Positions 34,625 to 45,717 of a stretch of 64,000 nt of DNA are shown in pieces. Within the stretch, counting starts at the first letter, position 1; every line of letters begins with the position of its first letter. The translations under genes were made by a program, and so were the position numbers. The DNA is from Bacteroidota bacterium (GTDB lineage: Bacteria > Bacteroidota > Bacteroidia > 2-12-FULL-35-15): NCBI GenBank assembly GCA_016707685.1, contig JADJHE010000004.1:62001-126000 (forward strand), written 5' to 3'. The notes under the pieces were generated by a model. That model saw only the letters and a program-made list of their open reading frames with translations, searched no databases and was not told the origin of the DNA.

Positions 34625-35188
34625 ATGAATGAAACCGAGGTAATTAAAGGTTGCTTAAAAAATGATCGTGCAAGCCAAAAAGCTTTGTATGAACACTATT
34701 ATAGCAAAATGCTTGGTGTTTGTTTACGATACTCCAAAAGCAGCGATGATGCTAAAGATGTACTTCACGAGGGGTTTTTAAAAGTATTTAACAGTTTAAA
34801 GAATTTCAACAATACGGGTTCTTTCGAAGGCTGGGTGCGGAGAATAATGGTCAACACATCCATTGATCAGTTGAGAAAAAACAAACAGAACTACTTAATC
34901 GTAAGTACTGTAAATGTTAATGATCGATCATCCAGTTTAGCAGAAGAAATGAGTGAAGACGATTTATTGTCAACTATTGAAAAAGAAGATATTTTAAAGG
35001 CTGTTCAGGAGCTTACACCTGCTTACAGGACTGTTTTTAACTTATACGTAATAGAAGAATATACACATAAAGAAATTGCAGAATTACTTGATATCAGTGA
35101 GGGTACCTCTAAATCAAATCTTTCTAAAGCAAAATTTAATTTGAAAAAAAATTTAATGCATTTAATAAAACCTAATCATGATAGATAA
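34625..35188 (+). CDS. ECF RNA polymerase sigma factor
   Basis: This protein of about 187 residues has sigma region 2, including KDVLHEGFLKVFNSL and SFEGWVRRIMVNTSID. Region 4 is a helix-turn-helix, LTPAYRTVFNLYVIEEYTHKEIAE by position then LLDISEGTSKSNLSKAK. I choose the ATG at 34625 (MNETEVIKG) over a TTG at 34604. The stop overlaps the next gene's ATG by 11 bases, the usual layout for a sigma factor and its regulator. A matching promoter motif before it and before the PorP/SprF gene suggests it controls envelope or T9SS genes, as SigP does in Porphyromonas; this is inference. Confidence 0.92.
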   Translation: MNETEVIKGCLKNDRASQKALYEHYYSKMLGVCLRYSKSSDDAKDVLHEGFLKVFNSLKNFNNTGSFEGWVRRIMVNTSIDQLRKNKQNYLIVSTVNVNDRSSSLAEEMSEDDLLSTIEKEDILKAVQELTPAYRTVFNLYVIEEYTHKEIAELLDISEGTSKSNLSKAKFNLKKNLMHLIKPNHDR

Positions 35189-35881
35189 TACTCCAAACAC
35201 CAAACTTGACGTGGCTGTAAAAAATGCTTTAAAAGATTTTGAGGCTCCTTATGATTCAAATGATTGGTCGAGAATGGAAAGCATGTTAAATGTTGCTCCA
35301 AAGCAAACTCAATTTAACTGGAAGTATTCCTTAAATATAATAATTGGAATTGCTATACTTGGTGGTAGTTACATTATTTATAAACAATTATCAAAATCCT
35401 TCAAAAAAAAAGTGGAAGTAAAGAAGCCTATTATTGTTAAACCTGCAGTTAAACACCTACCGTAATTCAAACTAATTAACAGAAACAGCTCCAGAAATAG
35501 CACCACCTACTCCTACTGAAACGGAAAATAAGGCTGATGATACATAAACTAAATTCAAAGAAACAAAAAAACCAATAACTACTATTGTTTCTAAAGAAAA
35601 AAACAAGAAAAAAGACAAATTCAAGTTTCGAAAAAAACAAAAAAAAACACTACAAATATTCATTCGTAATGAAATGGGGAATGAACCTATCTTTGGGGAC
35701 ATGCTCGACTCATCAAGAGGTGTAATTGGAACAACCCAAGAAAAAGATGAAACAAAAAAAAAGCTGCAAATCACAATCTAATAAAAATATTGGATGGGAT
35801 AATATCATGTTCTCAAATGTAAATCCAGACAGTATCCGCAAACATAGAGAAGCTATGAAAAAAGATACTATAAAAAACTAG
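35178..35881 (+). pseudogene. Sigma-linked membrane protein, possible anti-sigma partner (multiple lesions)
   Basis: The first 95 residues are open. They hold an N-terminal segment (LDVAVKNALKDFEAPYDSNDW, split here by no break) similar to those of Bacteroidota sigma partners, and a membrane helix (LNIIIGIAILGGSYIIY). Beyond 35465 the sense continues in other frames. It reads TVIQTN, then an Ala/Pro/Thr-Glu spacer, a Lys-rich stretch, and finally NIGWDNIMFSNVNPDSIRKH with a stop at 35879-35881. Breaks fall in 35451-35453, 35476-35477, the A-run 35754-35762, and an in-frame TAA at 35545-35547. The layout, cytosolic N-terminus, one helix and long periplasmic tail, fits an anti-sigma factor. Sequence error or real decay are both possible. 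Confidence 0.5.
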
Positions 35882-35909
35882 GCAACCCTTTTTCTTTTCT
35901 ACGTCTTCC
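35881..35909 (+). promoter_or_regulatory. Candidate ECF-sigma promoter before the PorP/SprF gene
   Basis: GGCAACC at 35881-35887 and TACGTCTTCC at 35900-35909 repeat the motif found before the sigma gene, with 12 rather than 13 bases between. The PorP/SprF ATG follows 26 bases later after a strong Shine-Dalgarno. Confidence 0.55.
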
Positions 35910-35935
35910 TTATAAACAAACAAAAAGGAGGACTT

Positions 35936-36889
35936 ATGCAGCAACTATACAAACTATTTTTATTTAGCGTTTGCATACTTGTATTCAAAACAGCTAACGC
36001 TCAAGATCCAGAATTCACACAATTTTATGCAAATCCATTGTACTTGAACCCTGCATTTGCTGGATCCAATATTTGCCCACGAATCACACTCAATTACCGC
36101 AATCAATGGCCTAGCATATCGGGGACCTATGTAACCACTAGTCTTTCTGCCGATCGATTTGTATACGGCATCAAAAGTGGAATAGGGATTTTAGTTACGA
36201 ATGATAGAGCAGGGCAAGGAACATTAAACACAACCAATATCAGTGGTATCTATTCCTATCAGTGGCGCCCAACTCGAAACATGGCAATTAACGTAGGGTT
36301 TCAAGGAACCTATGGTCAAAAAAAAATCGACTGGAGCAAACTTACATTCGGAGATATGATTGATGACAAAAGAGGCTTTGTTTATAACACCAATGAAATT
36401 CAGGGAAAATCACAAAAATCATTTGTTGATCTTTCAGCAGGAGCAGTTGCTTTTAGTAAAGTGTTTTTCATTGGATTTGCTGCACATCATTTAAATGAAC
36501 CGGATGAAGGATTGGTTTATACAAGCAAACTTCCTCGAAAATATACTGCACATGCAGGAGCGGTAATACCAATTGGGTCGAAAGAAAGTGAAACAAGTAT
36601 TTCACCAAATATTTTGTATCAACAACAACAAGATTTTCGTCAATTAAATTTAGGTGTCTATATCACAAAAGGAGCCTTGGTTGGCGGACTATGGTACCGC
36701 AATCAAGATGCATTTATTGTTTTACTAGGATTCCAACATGGAATATTTAAAGTAGGTTACAGTTACGATGTAACAGTATCAAAACTCACAAATGCTACAG
36801 CTGGTTCACATGAAATTTCGATGGGAATGCAGTTTACGTGTAAAAAGCCAAAACCAAAATACCGCCCGGGCGTATGCCCTAGTTTTTAA
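35936..36889 (+). CDS. PorP/SprF-family type IX secretion outer membrane protein
   Basis: This 317-residue protein has a signal peptide ending NAQDPEFTQFYANP and then LYLNPAFAG, the family signature. Barrel strands follow through to a basic C-terminus (KKPKPKYRPGVCPSF). PorP/SprF proteins sit in the outer membrane and help secrete or anchor T9SS type-B cargo such as SprB. Two such cargo proteins lie downstream. AAGGAGG, 8 bases before the ATG, is an unusually good ribosome-binding site for this phylum. The ECF-like promoter links it to the adjacent sigma factor. Confidence 0.9.
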   Translation: MQQLYKLFLFSVCILVFKTANAQDPEFTQFYANPLYLNPAFAGSNICPRITLNYRNQWPSISGTYVTTSLSADRFVYGIKSGIGILVTNDRAGQGTLNTTNISGIYSYQWRPTRNMAINVGFQGTYGQKKIDWSKLTFGDMIDDKRGFVYNTNEIQGKSQKSFVDLSAGAVAFSKVFFIGFAAHHLNEPDEGLVYTSKLPRKYTAHAGAVIPIGSKESETSISPNILYQQQQDFRQLNLGVYITKGALVGGLWYRNQDAFIVLLGFQHGIFKVGYSYDVTVSKLTNATAGSHEISMGMQFTCKKPKPKYRPGVCPSF

Positions 36890-36909
36890 TTGTTTTGGAT
36901 GTTTAGAGA

Positions 36910-36942
36910 GCAGAAAAACCCTTCCAATTGGAAGGGTTTTCT
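36910..36942. terminator. Terminator after the PorP/SprF gene
   Basis: AACCCTTCCAA pairs with TTGGAAGGGTT, flanked by A- and T-tracts, between two converging genes. It can work in both directions. Confidence 0.8.
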
Positions 36943-36961
36943 GTTTTTATAAGTAGACAAC

Positions 36962-39646
36962 TTATTTTATAGAGCTGTAAATATCGTTGATTTTTTGCTT
37001 TTGACTTTTTGCATTTTCAATCTCTGATTCCAATTCTTGAGTTCCGCCAACATTGGGATTTGCTGCTTTTAAATCTTTCAACTTTTGACTTGCTTTTACT
37101 TCTCTATCTTCATACATCATGGCTAAGTCTTTTATACTTTTCTTCACATAATAAACTACCCATTTACTAGTTCCTTCATTCGTAGCAATATCATTCAATA
37201 GTTTTACACCACTATTTACCGTTTCATCTTTTTTAGCATTTTTCAAAAACGTGCCATAAATACTCACAAAACCTATTTTTGAGAAGCCTGAAAACTTATC
37301 TACCACATTCACAAAAAATAAATTATTTTCATCCGATCCATAGTTTGCATATAAGTCAGCTATTGCAAAAAGCACATCATTATTTTTTTCGGTTTCATAT
37401 TGCTTCGCATAAGTCATTCCTTCTTTGGGATTCGCCTTAGCAATAGCGCTTAGTGAAGAACCTAATACAGCATAGGATTTATCATTTAATCCTTTTTTAT
37501 AAATAGTAACTAATTGCTCTTCTTTGTAATTTGTAGCTAAATAATCAATTGCATCTGCGCGAACCAATGATTTAGTATCTGTAGCAGCTAGATTCAGCAT
37601 TTTTTCTTTTACAGAAAATTTATCTGAAACATTCATCTTTTTCAAATAGTTAATTGCTTCAGCTCTTAGGTACCAAAACTTATCGTCCAAAGCACTTGCA
37701 ACTGCTTTTAATGCTAATGAATCGGCACTTTTAGCCAGCTCTTCAAGAGCTTCGTATCGATCTAAAAACAAGGGTGCGTTTTTGTATTGATAAGCCCATT
37801 CTTCAATTGGTTTCTTTTCAAATTTTGTACACAATAACATTTTCTCAGCATCAACATTTACTAAATTGGGTTTGCTTGTAGCATCAAATTCAAAAAGTTC
37901 ATCTGCTTTTGTCAATACTACCTTTTTTCGTTCAATTTTTCCGTCAATGTATAAATCAATATACATTGGTATTTTAAACAATGGGGTTTTAGAAAAATCT
38001 TGAACTTGCTTTATTTGTACTTTTTGTTTTTTTGCAATCGGATCATAGTTTGTTGTTATAACAATGTCGGGATGTCCGCTCGCTAAAAACCATTGATTAA
38101 AAAACCAGTTTAAATCTTGCCCAGTAACTTGTTCGAATGCCAATCGCAATTGGTGAATTTCAACAGAAGTATATTTATTTGTTTCTAAATAAAGTTTTAG
38201 TGATGCAAAAAAAGCATCATCACCAACATATTTACGCAGCATGTGCAGCACTTGTCCACCTTTATTATAACTATGTCCATCAAACATGTCTTCTTTGTCG
38301 TCAAATTGAAAACGAATGAGTGGCACTTGTTTTCTAGCAGATTCGGCAAGATAACCCGCTCTCGACTCTGCACTATGCAAGTCGGCAGCATCTTTTCCAT
38401 ATTTGTATTCTTCCCACAAGTATTCACCATAAGTAGCAAAGGATTCATTTAGCGGCAAATTACTCCACGATTCACATGTAACTAAATCACCAAACCATTG
38501 ATGAAACAATTCGTGAGCAATCACATCTTCGTTGTCGTTATCCAACATTTCTCTATCCGTACGATTTAAAAATTCGCCATGCAATGTTGCACTCGTATTT
38601 TCCATTGCTCCAGAAACATAATCACGAACTATAATTTGAGAATATTTATTCCAAGCATACTCTACTCCCAGCTTATTGGAATAAAACTCTAACATTTCAG
38701 GTGTGTTACCAAAAATAGCTTTTGCGAAGGGTTCATATTCTTTTTCAATATAATAGTTCACTTCCTTTCCTCTCCATTTAGTATCCTTTACAACCGCAAA
38801 ATCGCCAATCGCCATCATAGTTAAATAAGGCGCATGTGGCAAATCCATCTTCCAGTAATCAGTTCTCGTACCATCTCCATTATCAAATGAAGATGCTAGC
38901 TCGCCATTAGAAAGTGTTACAAATTTATCTTCTACAGTAATGTATATTTCCTGAGTCATTCGCTCATTCGGCTTATCAATAGTTGGATACCACGCTGAAC
39001 TGGATTGAGTTTCCCCTTGCGTCCAAATCTGTTGAGGCTTATTTTTATCCTTACCATCAGCATTTATAAAATAAAGCCCTTTATCATCAGAGATTGCAGC
39101 GCTCCCTCCTTTTTTTAATTCATTCGGTTTTGCAGTGTACTCAATAAAAATGGTATACTGCTCTGAACTTTTATATTCTTTATCTAATTGTATTTTTATA
39201 ACATCATTTTCGTATGTATATTTTAATGGAGTTTGAACAGTCGTTTTAATAACTATTTGTTCTACTTTTTTATTTTTTACTGATTGCTGAATAGGTTCAA
39301 GTTCTTCCTTTACTGTCAAAAGAGCAACCTCTTTGATGTCCATACCACGTGCATCCAATTCTAGAACAGCGGTAGGATAAAAATAGGGCTTAGCAGTAAT
39401 TGTCGCTTTCCCATACAAATATTGCTTTGCCCAATCAAATTTTACATCCAATTTTGTGTGAAGGATATCGTTTATGCGACTAACAGAGGCTTGGTATTGG
39501 ACTGGTTCTGGTGTATTAGCAACAGATTCTATTGTATCTAAATTTATTACAGCCAAATCATCATTGTTTGTAGACTTTTTCAACAAATCACATGATGTGA
39601 TAAAAAATAGTGATGAGGCAATAACTAAAAAATTTCTTTTTATCAT
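36962..39646 (-). CDS. M1-family metallo-aminopeptidase lipoprotein
   Basis: This zinc aminopeptidase has about 894 residues from the ATG at 39646. That start gives a lipoprotein signal, MIKRNFLVIASSLFFITSC; an earlier start would bury it. The substrate motif SGAMENTSAT and the zinc site HELFHQWFGD with the third ligand in NESFATYGEY are intact. C-terminal alpha-helical HEAT-like repeats follow (WYLRAEAINYLKK, LVRADAIDYLA). It probably acts as an envelope-anchored peptidase that trims peptides for uptake. No partner gene is adjacent on its strand. Confidence 0.92.
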   Translation of the reverse strand: MIKRNFLVIASSLFFITSCDLLKKSTNNDDLAVINLDTIESVANTPEPVQYQASVSRINDILHTKLDVKFDWAKQYLYGKATITAKPYFYPTAVLELDARGMDIKEVALLTVKEELEPIQQSVKNKKVEQIVIKTTVQTPLKYTYENDVIKIQLDKEYKSSEQYTIFIEYTAKPNELKKGGSAAISDDKGLYFINADGKDKNKPQQIWTQGETQSSSAWYPTIDKPNERMTQEIYITVEDKFVTLSNGELASSFDNGDGTRTDYWKMDLPHAPYLTMMAIGDFAVVKDTKWRGKEVNYYIEKEYEPFAKAIFGNTPEMLEFYSNKLGVEYAWNKYSQIIVRDYVSGAMENTSATLHGEFLNRTDREMLDNDNEDVIAHELFHQWFGDLVTCESWSNLPLNESFATYGEYLWEEYKYGKDAADLHSAESRAGYLAESARKQVPLIRFQFDDKEDMFDGHSYNKGGQVLHMLRKYVGDDAFFASLKLYLETNKYTSVEIHQLRLAFEQVTGQDLNWFFNQWFLASGHPDIVITTNYDPIAKKQKVQIKQVQDFSKTPLFKIPMYIDLYIDGKIERKKVVLTKADELFEFDATSKPNLVNVDAEKMLLCTKFEKKPIEEWAYQYKNAPLFLDRYEALEELAKSADSLALKAVASALDDKFWYLRAEAINYLKKMNVSDKFSVKEKMLNLAATDTKSLVRADAIDYLATNYKEEQLVTIYKKGLNDKSYAVLGSSLSAIAKANPKEGMTYAKQYETEKNNDVLFAIADLYANYGSDENNLFFVNVVDKFSGFSKIGFVSIYGTFLKNAKKDETVNSGVKLLNDIATNEGTSKWVVYYVKKSIKDLAMMYEDREVKASQKLKDLKAANPNVGGTQELESEIENAKSQKQKINDIYSSIK

Positions 39647-39875
39647 TTTTAAAAAATATTTATTACCAAAGATTGCAAAAATATTAACCATTTGCAAGCC
39701 CCAAAACATACTATGCATGCATAACACAGGCTAAAAAGTGCATTTTTATTAATAGTATGGCTATTAAACTATAAATAATTTTTATTGAATTTATTGAAAC
39801 CCTTTATTTTTATTGGCGTTAAACTAGCCAAGTTCTTAATTTATTGTTTCACACTTTTAGAAACGGAGGTATATC

Positions 39876-42800
39876 ATGAAAACAACATCTACTCGCAGAG
39901 TTTTCGTATTGATAAGTTTCTTAATATTATTTATTCAATCACAAAATGAAGCATACGCTTCACATGCACAAAGTGCGGATATAACCTACCAATGTTTAGG
40001 AGGTAACCAATATCAAATTTCACTTTCCTTTTACAGAGATTGCGCAGGAGTTGCTGCTCCAAACACAGCACAAGTCGACATCTCATCAGCATCATGCGGT
40101 CAAAATTTATCGCTTACACTTAATAGAATACAAGGTACAGGAATTGAAGTATCACCCATCTGTACCCAAATGAATACACAATGTTCAGGCGGACAATATC
40201 CCGGAGTTCAAGAATACATCTATAGAGGCATTATTACATTACCTGCTCAATGTACCGACTGGGTAATTAGTTTCAGCTTATGTTGCCGAAATTCATCAAT
40301 AGGAACTATTACGAATCCAGGATCAGAGAACATATATGTTGAGGCACGACTAAACAACTTGAACTTTACCTGTAACAATTCTCCAACATTTTCAAATCCT
40401 CCCATTCCTTTTGTTTGTGTAGGTCAACCCTATTGTTTCAACAATGGATCATTTGATGCTGACGGAGATTCTTTATTTTACACACTTGTAGCACCTTTTA
40501 CAAGCGCAACTACAAATGTTAATTACATAGCTCCTTATTCTGAATCACAACCATTAACATCATCACCTGCGGTAAGTTTTAACACTGCAACTGGTGATAT
40601 GTGCATGACTCCAACCCAATTACAAGTTACTGTTTTTGCAATTGTAGTTGAAGAATGGAGAAATGGAATTCTTGTAGGTAGTGTCATGCGTGACATTCAA
40701 TTGAGAACAATTACATGTACCAATAACAATCCATATGTGAATGGAATTAATAATACAAATCAATATACTTTAACAGCTTGTGCAGGACAGCCAATAAATT
40801 TTACCATTAGTACATTTGATATTGATGCAACTCAAAATGTAACAATCAATTGGAACAATGGTGTAAATGGTGCTAATTTCACTTCAACTGGTTAGGTGCT
40901 AGACCAACTGCAACTTTCAGCTGGACACCTACAAGTGCACAAATTAGCAATGCACCACATTGCTTTACAATTACGGTACAAGATGATAATTGTCCTTACA
41001 ATGGAAGTCAAACTTTTTCCTTCTGCATCACTGTAACAGGTATCACATTAAGTACGACATCAAGCAATGCAAACTGTGGTGCTTCAAATGGTACTGCAAA
41101 TGTTCAAATTACTTCTGGAAGCGGACCATTTACTTATCAATGGTTACCAAATGGAGGAACGAACGCATCGGCTACTGGATTGCAAGCTGGAACGTACACT
41201 GTAAACGTAAGTTCAGCGGGATGCGCAAGCTCAGCAACCGCTTCAGTTGGCAATGGAGCAGCTCCTGGAAACATCACAATCACAAGTACAAATGTTTCTT
41301 GTAATGGTGGTACAAATGGAAGTATCACAGCAAACGTAAATGGAGGACAACAACCATATTCATATCAATGGTCGAATGGCAGTACTACTGCTACAATTAA
41401 CAATTTGATAGCTGGAACCTATTCCTTTACAGTTACCACAGCAAATGGTTGTATAAGTACTGCTACTACTACCATTACTCAACCAGCCGCTGTCTTAAGT
41501 TACAGTTCATCTCAATCAAACGCAATTTGTTATAACAGCAACACTGGAAGTGCTACAGTTAATCCAACAGGCGGAACACCACCATACAGCTATGTTTGGA
41601 ACACACTACCAACACAGACTACTGCAACCGCTAATGGGTTAAATGCAGGCAGTACATCAGTTATAATAAGCGACAACAATGGATGTTCTGTCTCAGCTAA
41701 TTTTATAATCACAGAACCCGTTCAATTAACCAGCAATGCAATGATTGTAAGTGGAATAACTTGTAATGGAGCATCAAATGGAAATATAATTGTTGGAGGA
41801 TCTGGTGGAACGGGGATGTATAATTATGAATGGAACACAACGCCTGTACAATACGCACAAAATATCACAGGTTTAGCACCAGGAAATTATATAGCAACCA
41901 TAACAGATGCAAATGGATGTTCGTCTACTTCAACGGTTACATTAACTGAACCAACACCATTAACTCTTTCAACTGCTGGTTTTGCAACCTCTTGTAATGG
42001 CTTAGCAGATGGACAAGCAGTTGTAATACCTGCAGGAGGAACACCAACTTATTCTTATCAATGGCTACCAAATGGAGGAACTGGTGCGAGCGCAAGCGGC
42101 TTAACCGCAGGCACCTATGCAATAACGGTAACCGATGATAATGGATGCAATGTGTCATCAAATGTTACAATTACACAGCCAGCACCTCTTACAATAATCG
42201 CCTCTGGAAGTACGAGTATTTGTGTAGGACAAAACACCCAGTTAAGTGCAACTGCAAATGGAGGAAATGGCAATTACACATTCAACTGGACTGGTGTAGG
42301 AACAGGTGCAACACAAACGGTGAGTCCAACTATAAGTACCATTTATGATGTAACTGCAACAGATGCAAATGGATGTATCAGTAATACAGAGACCCTTGCT
42401 ATAAATGTAACATCGTTAACCGCTGCAAATTTATTGGTTACACCTGCTACTGCAATATGTAACGGCAATAGCGCTACATTAACTTCAAACGTTAGCGGTA
42501 ACACAGGACCCGTAACAATAAATTGGAGTAATAATTTAGGAAGTGGTAATGGACCATTTACAGTTAGTCCAAACACAACCACAACCTACATTGTAACAGT
42601 AACAGATGCATGTAATAATAGTATCAATGCCCAGATACCAATTACAGTAAATCCATTACCTGTCATAAATGTTTCACCTGTAGCTGGAGTTGGATGCGGA
42701 GAAGTTGCTGTGAATTTTCAAGATAATTCAACAACAAATACTGGTGCACAATACAGCTGGGTGTTTGGTGATGGCACTACTTCAAACGTTGTAAATCCAA

Positions 42801-43438
42801 CACATACATACACACAAAGTGGAACCTACACAATCAATGTAATGGTAACATCAAGTGCAGGATGTTCTAACAGTCAGAACACAAGTGCAAGCATAACTGT
42901 TCACAATCTCTCAAAAGCCTTATTTACTGCAGAGGCAATTGATGGTACGACTGTAAGTCCAGTATACAAATTTTTAAATACTTCTATCAATGCGGCTACA
43001 TTCACATGGAGTTTTGGTGATGGAGCCAATTCAACTATTTATAGCCCGCAACATAGCTACACAGATAAAGGAGAATATCTTGTTACACTTCATGTGTCTA
43101 GTTCAGAAGGATGCAGAGATTCATTGACAATTCCTGTTGAAATAAAACCAATCTTTACGATATACATTCCAAATGCTTTTACACCAGATGGAAGTGGTAT
43201 CAATGATTTTTTCTCAGCAAAAGGGCAAGAGATTTCTGAATTCAGAATGATGATTTTCAATCGTTGGGGAGATTTAATCTTTGAAACCAACGATTTAGCA
43301 AAAGGTTGGGATGGTAGAGCAAATGGAGGAACAGAAATTGCTCAAGATGGCGTATATGTTTATAAGATTGAAGTACGCGACTTCCAGAGCAAATACCATG
43401 ATTACATGGGACATGTAACATTATTGGCAAATAGGTAA
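39876..43438 (+). CDS. Giant SprB-repeat/PKD adhesin with T9SS type B sorting domain (frameshifted)
   Basis: The repaired protein has about 1187 residues. It has a signal peptide ending YAS, then an N-terminal domain shared with other large gliding-type proteins (ADITYQCLGGNQYQISLSF). Five tandem SprB repeats follow, then Ig-like segments. Two PKD domains come next (WVFGDGTTS with HTYTQSGTY, and WSFGDGANS with HSYTDKGEY). The type B (CHU_C) sorting domain ends the protein, with YIPNAFTPDGSGINDFF, IFNRWGDLIFET and GVYVYKIEVRD. One T missing at 40892-40893 breaks the frame; the sense resumes as GARPTATFSWTPTSA. GGAGGT before the ATG is a strong ribosome-binding site. It is a likely surface adhesin, exported with PorP/SprF help. 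Confidence 0.87.
41042..42183 (+). repeat. Five tandem SprB-type repeats
   Basis: Within the adhesin, about 75-residue units recur. Each has a CNGxxNG-like turn, a GGTPPYSYxWN-like strand and an AGTYxVTVTDxNGC-like end. Copies differ clearly in sequence, so they are old duplications, not recent slippage. Confidence 0.75.
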
Positions 43439-43448
43439 ATAATAAATT

Positions 43449-43481
43449 AAAAAATCTCGGCTCAATTGACCGAGATTTTTT
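43449..43481 (+). terminator. Adhesin gene terminator
   Basis: AAAAAATCTCGG pairs with CCGAGATTTTTT across a 9-base loop that itself contains the palindrome TCAATTGA. Confidence 0.82.
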
Positions 43482-43505
43482 AATTTTGATAGTATCGAAC
43501 AATTT

Positions 43506-45717
43506 ATGATGAAAAAACTACTAACCTTACTTCTTTGCATTATCATTAATTTATCATCGTTTTATTCCCAAAACAATAAAATAGATAGCCTCGAAAATCT
43601 TTTATCCAAAGCGAAGTACGATACCACAAAAGCCAGCTTATTAGCTCAAATCGGATTCGAATATAAAGTGTCCGATCCACTCAAAGCGAAAAAGTATGGA
43701 GAAAAAGCACTTAAAATTTCATAAAAAACAAAATACAAACCTACTACGGCAGCTTCATATAATGTAATAGGTATTTATTATTATATGAATCACGAAATGC
43801 CAATTGCTCGAACTTACTTTTTTAAATCATTAAAAATTTATAAAAATCTAAATAATATCAAAGGAATAGCAAGTTGCTTAGGGAATATCTCAAGTACTTA
43901 CTCAGAACAAGCAATGTTTGATTCTGCAATATATGCTCAAAAAGAAGCACTTGAGTATAGTCTAAAATTAAAGGATGAAAAAGGAATTGCTAATTCTTAT
44001 CAAAATTTAGGTAATACCTATAATCTAAAAGGTGATTATCAAATTGATCCATGATTATCTTTTCAAAGCATTAAAAATATTTGAAAAGATACAACAAGAC
44101 TATGGAATTGGAATGTGTTTATACAATATTTCCAGAGCATTTTACATGCAAGAAAAATATTCAGAAGCTGTTCTATATGCTCAAAAATGCAGAGAAAAAA
44201 GATTGAAAATTGGCGACAAAAGTGGCGTTGCATTAGCATATGTAATGGAGGCTAGCTCACTTGAACAACTAAAGGAATACGACAAAGCCATTGAAACAGC
44301 AAAAAGTGCAATAAAAATTCAAGAAGAAATTAATGATGTATATGGTTTACAATTCTCGTATACAATTATCGCGAATGTTTCTTACGATCATTTTAAACAA
44401 TACGATGTTTCACTTGAATACTATTTTAAATCGAGGAAAATCGCAGAAGAATCACAAAACGTGATGGCATTAGCCAACATTGACTATAGCATAGGATCTA
44501 TATATAGCTCAAAGGGCGATTATAAAAAAGCACTTGAATATCATTTAAACTCTCTTGAAATATCAAAAAAATACGGATTAAAACAAGAATACAAGGACGG
44601 ATTATTAGCTATTTCGCAAACATATTCTGGCATGCGACAATTTGAAAAGGCATATAATTACCAAAAACAGTATAGTGAAATGAAAGACTCAATGATTAAC
44701 GAATCTTCATCTAAGCAATTAAATGAACTACAAACACAATATGATACAGAAAAAAAGCAAAAAGAAATTGAATTACTTACCAAAGACCAGGAAGTAAAAA
44801 ACGAACGTATTGCACGTCAGAATATTATTACCTACACAATAGTTGCAGGATTAGTACTAGTGCTCGTTCTTGCATTTATCTCTTTTAAACGATATAGAGA
44901 AAAGAAAAAAGCAAATATTGAAATTACACAGCAAAAAGAAATCATTGAGATTAAAAACAAAGAGATACTTGATTCCATACACTATGCTAAAAGAATTCAA
45001 CGCGCCTTATTAGCATCCGATCAACTCTTAAACAATAACTTACCCGAACATTTTGTTTTATATAAACCCAAAGACATTGTAAGTGGCGATTTTTACTGGG
45101 CACAACAAACTACGAATAACAATTTTTTATTGGCAACATGTGATTGCACAGGACATGGAGTACCAGGTGCATTTATGAGTTTATTAAACATTTCGAAACT
45201 AAATGAAACGGTTATTGAACGAAAAACAACTCAACCTGATTTAGTTTTTAACCATGTACGTGAAGAAATTATAAAAGCATTGAACCCTGATGGAACATCA
45301 ACAGATGCAAAAGATGGCATGGATGCTGTTTTATGTTTATTTGATTTCAATAACATGAAGATGAATGTTGCTGCTGCGAATAATCCAGTAGTTATTATTC
45401 GTAACAATGAATTAATTGAAATTAAACCGGATAAATTCCCCGTAGGACTCCACCAAGGAGAGCTTAAATCATTTACACTCAAATCCATTGATCTTCAAAA
45501 AGGAGATGTTATTTACACCTTCACAGACGGCTTTTCCGATCAATTTGGTGGAGATAATGCTAAAAAATTAATGAGTAAAAATTTTAAACAAATTTTACTT
45601 AAAGAACATACTAAACCTATGGCTATTCAAAAAGAAAATTTAAATATGATTTTTGAAAACTGGAGAGGCCAACTTGAACAACTCGATGATGTTTTGGTTA
45701 TTGGTGTACGAGTGTAG
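43506..45717 (+). CDS. TPR-SpoIIE (PP2C-type) phosphatase, membrane-anchored (two lesions)
   Basis: The repaired protein has about 736 residues. It has a signal peptide or anchor, then some nine TPR-like helical pairs (GIASCLGNISSTYSEQAMFD is typical). A membrane helix follows (ITYTIVAGLVLVLVLAFI, about residue 440), then a coiled coil and a C-terminal SpoIIE phosphatase domain. That domain has KDIVSGDFYWA, CDCTGHGVPGAFMS and VIYTFTDGFSDQFGG, the metal-binding Asp residues of PP2C. Such proteins dephosphorylate anti-anti-sigma factors. An in-frame TAA at 43722-43724 and an extra A in 44041-44043 interrupt it. The phosphatase half (from 44032) is intact and could be made alone. Confidence 0.8.

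Noticed and set aside
35472..35774. Hydrophobic minus-strand frame
   Set aside because: It is antisense to the Lys-rich tail of the damaged sigma-partner gene and has no start signals.
39646..39727. Longer N-terminus of the M1 peptidase
   Set aside because: It would bury the lipoprotein signal peptide; the ATG at 39646 places it correctly.
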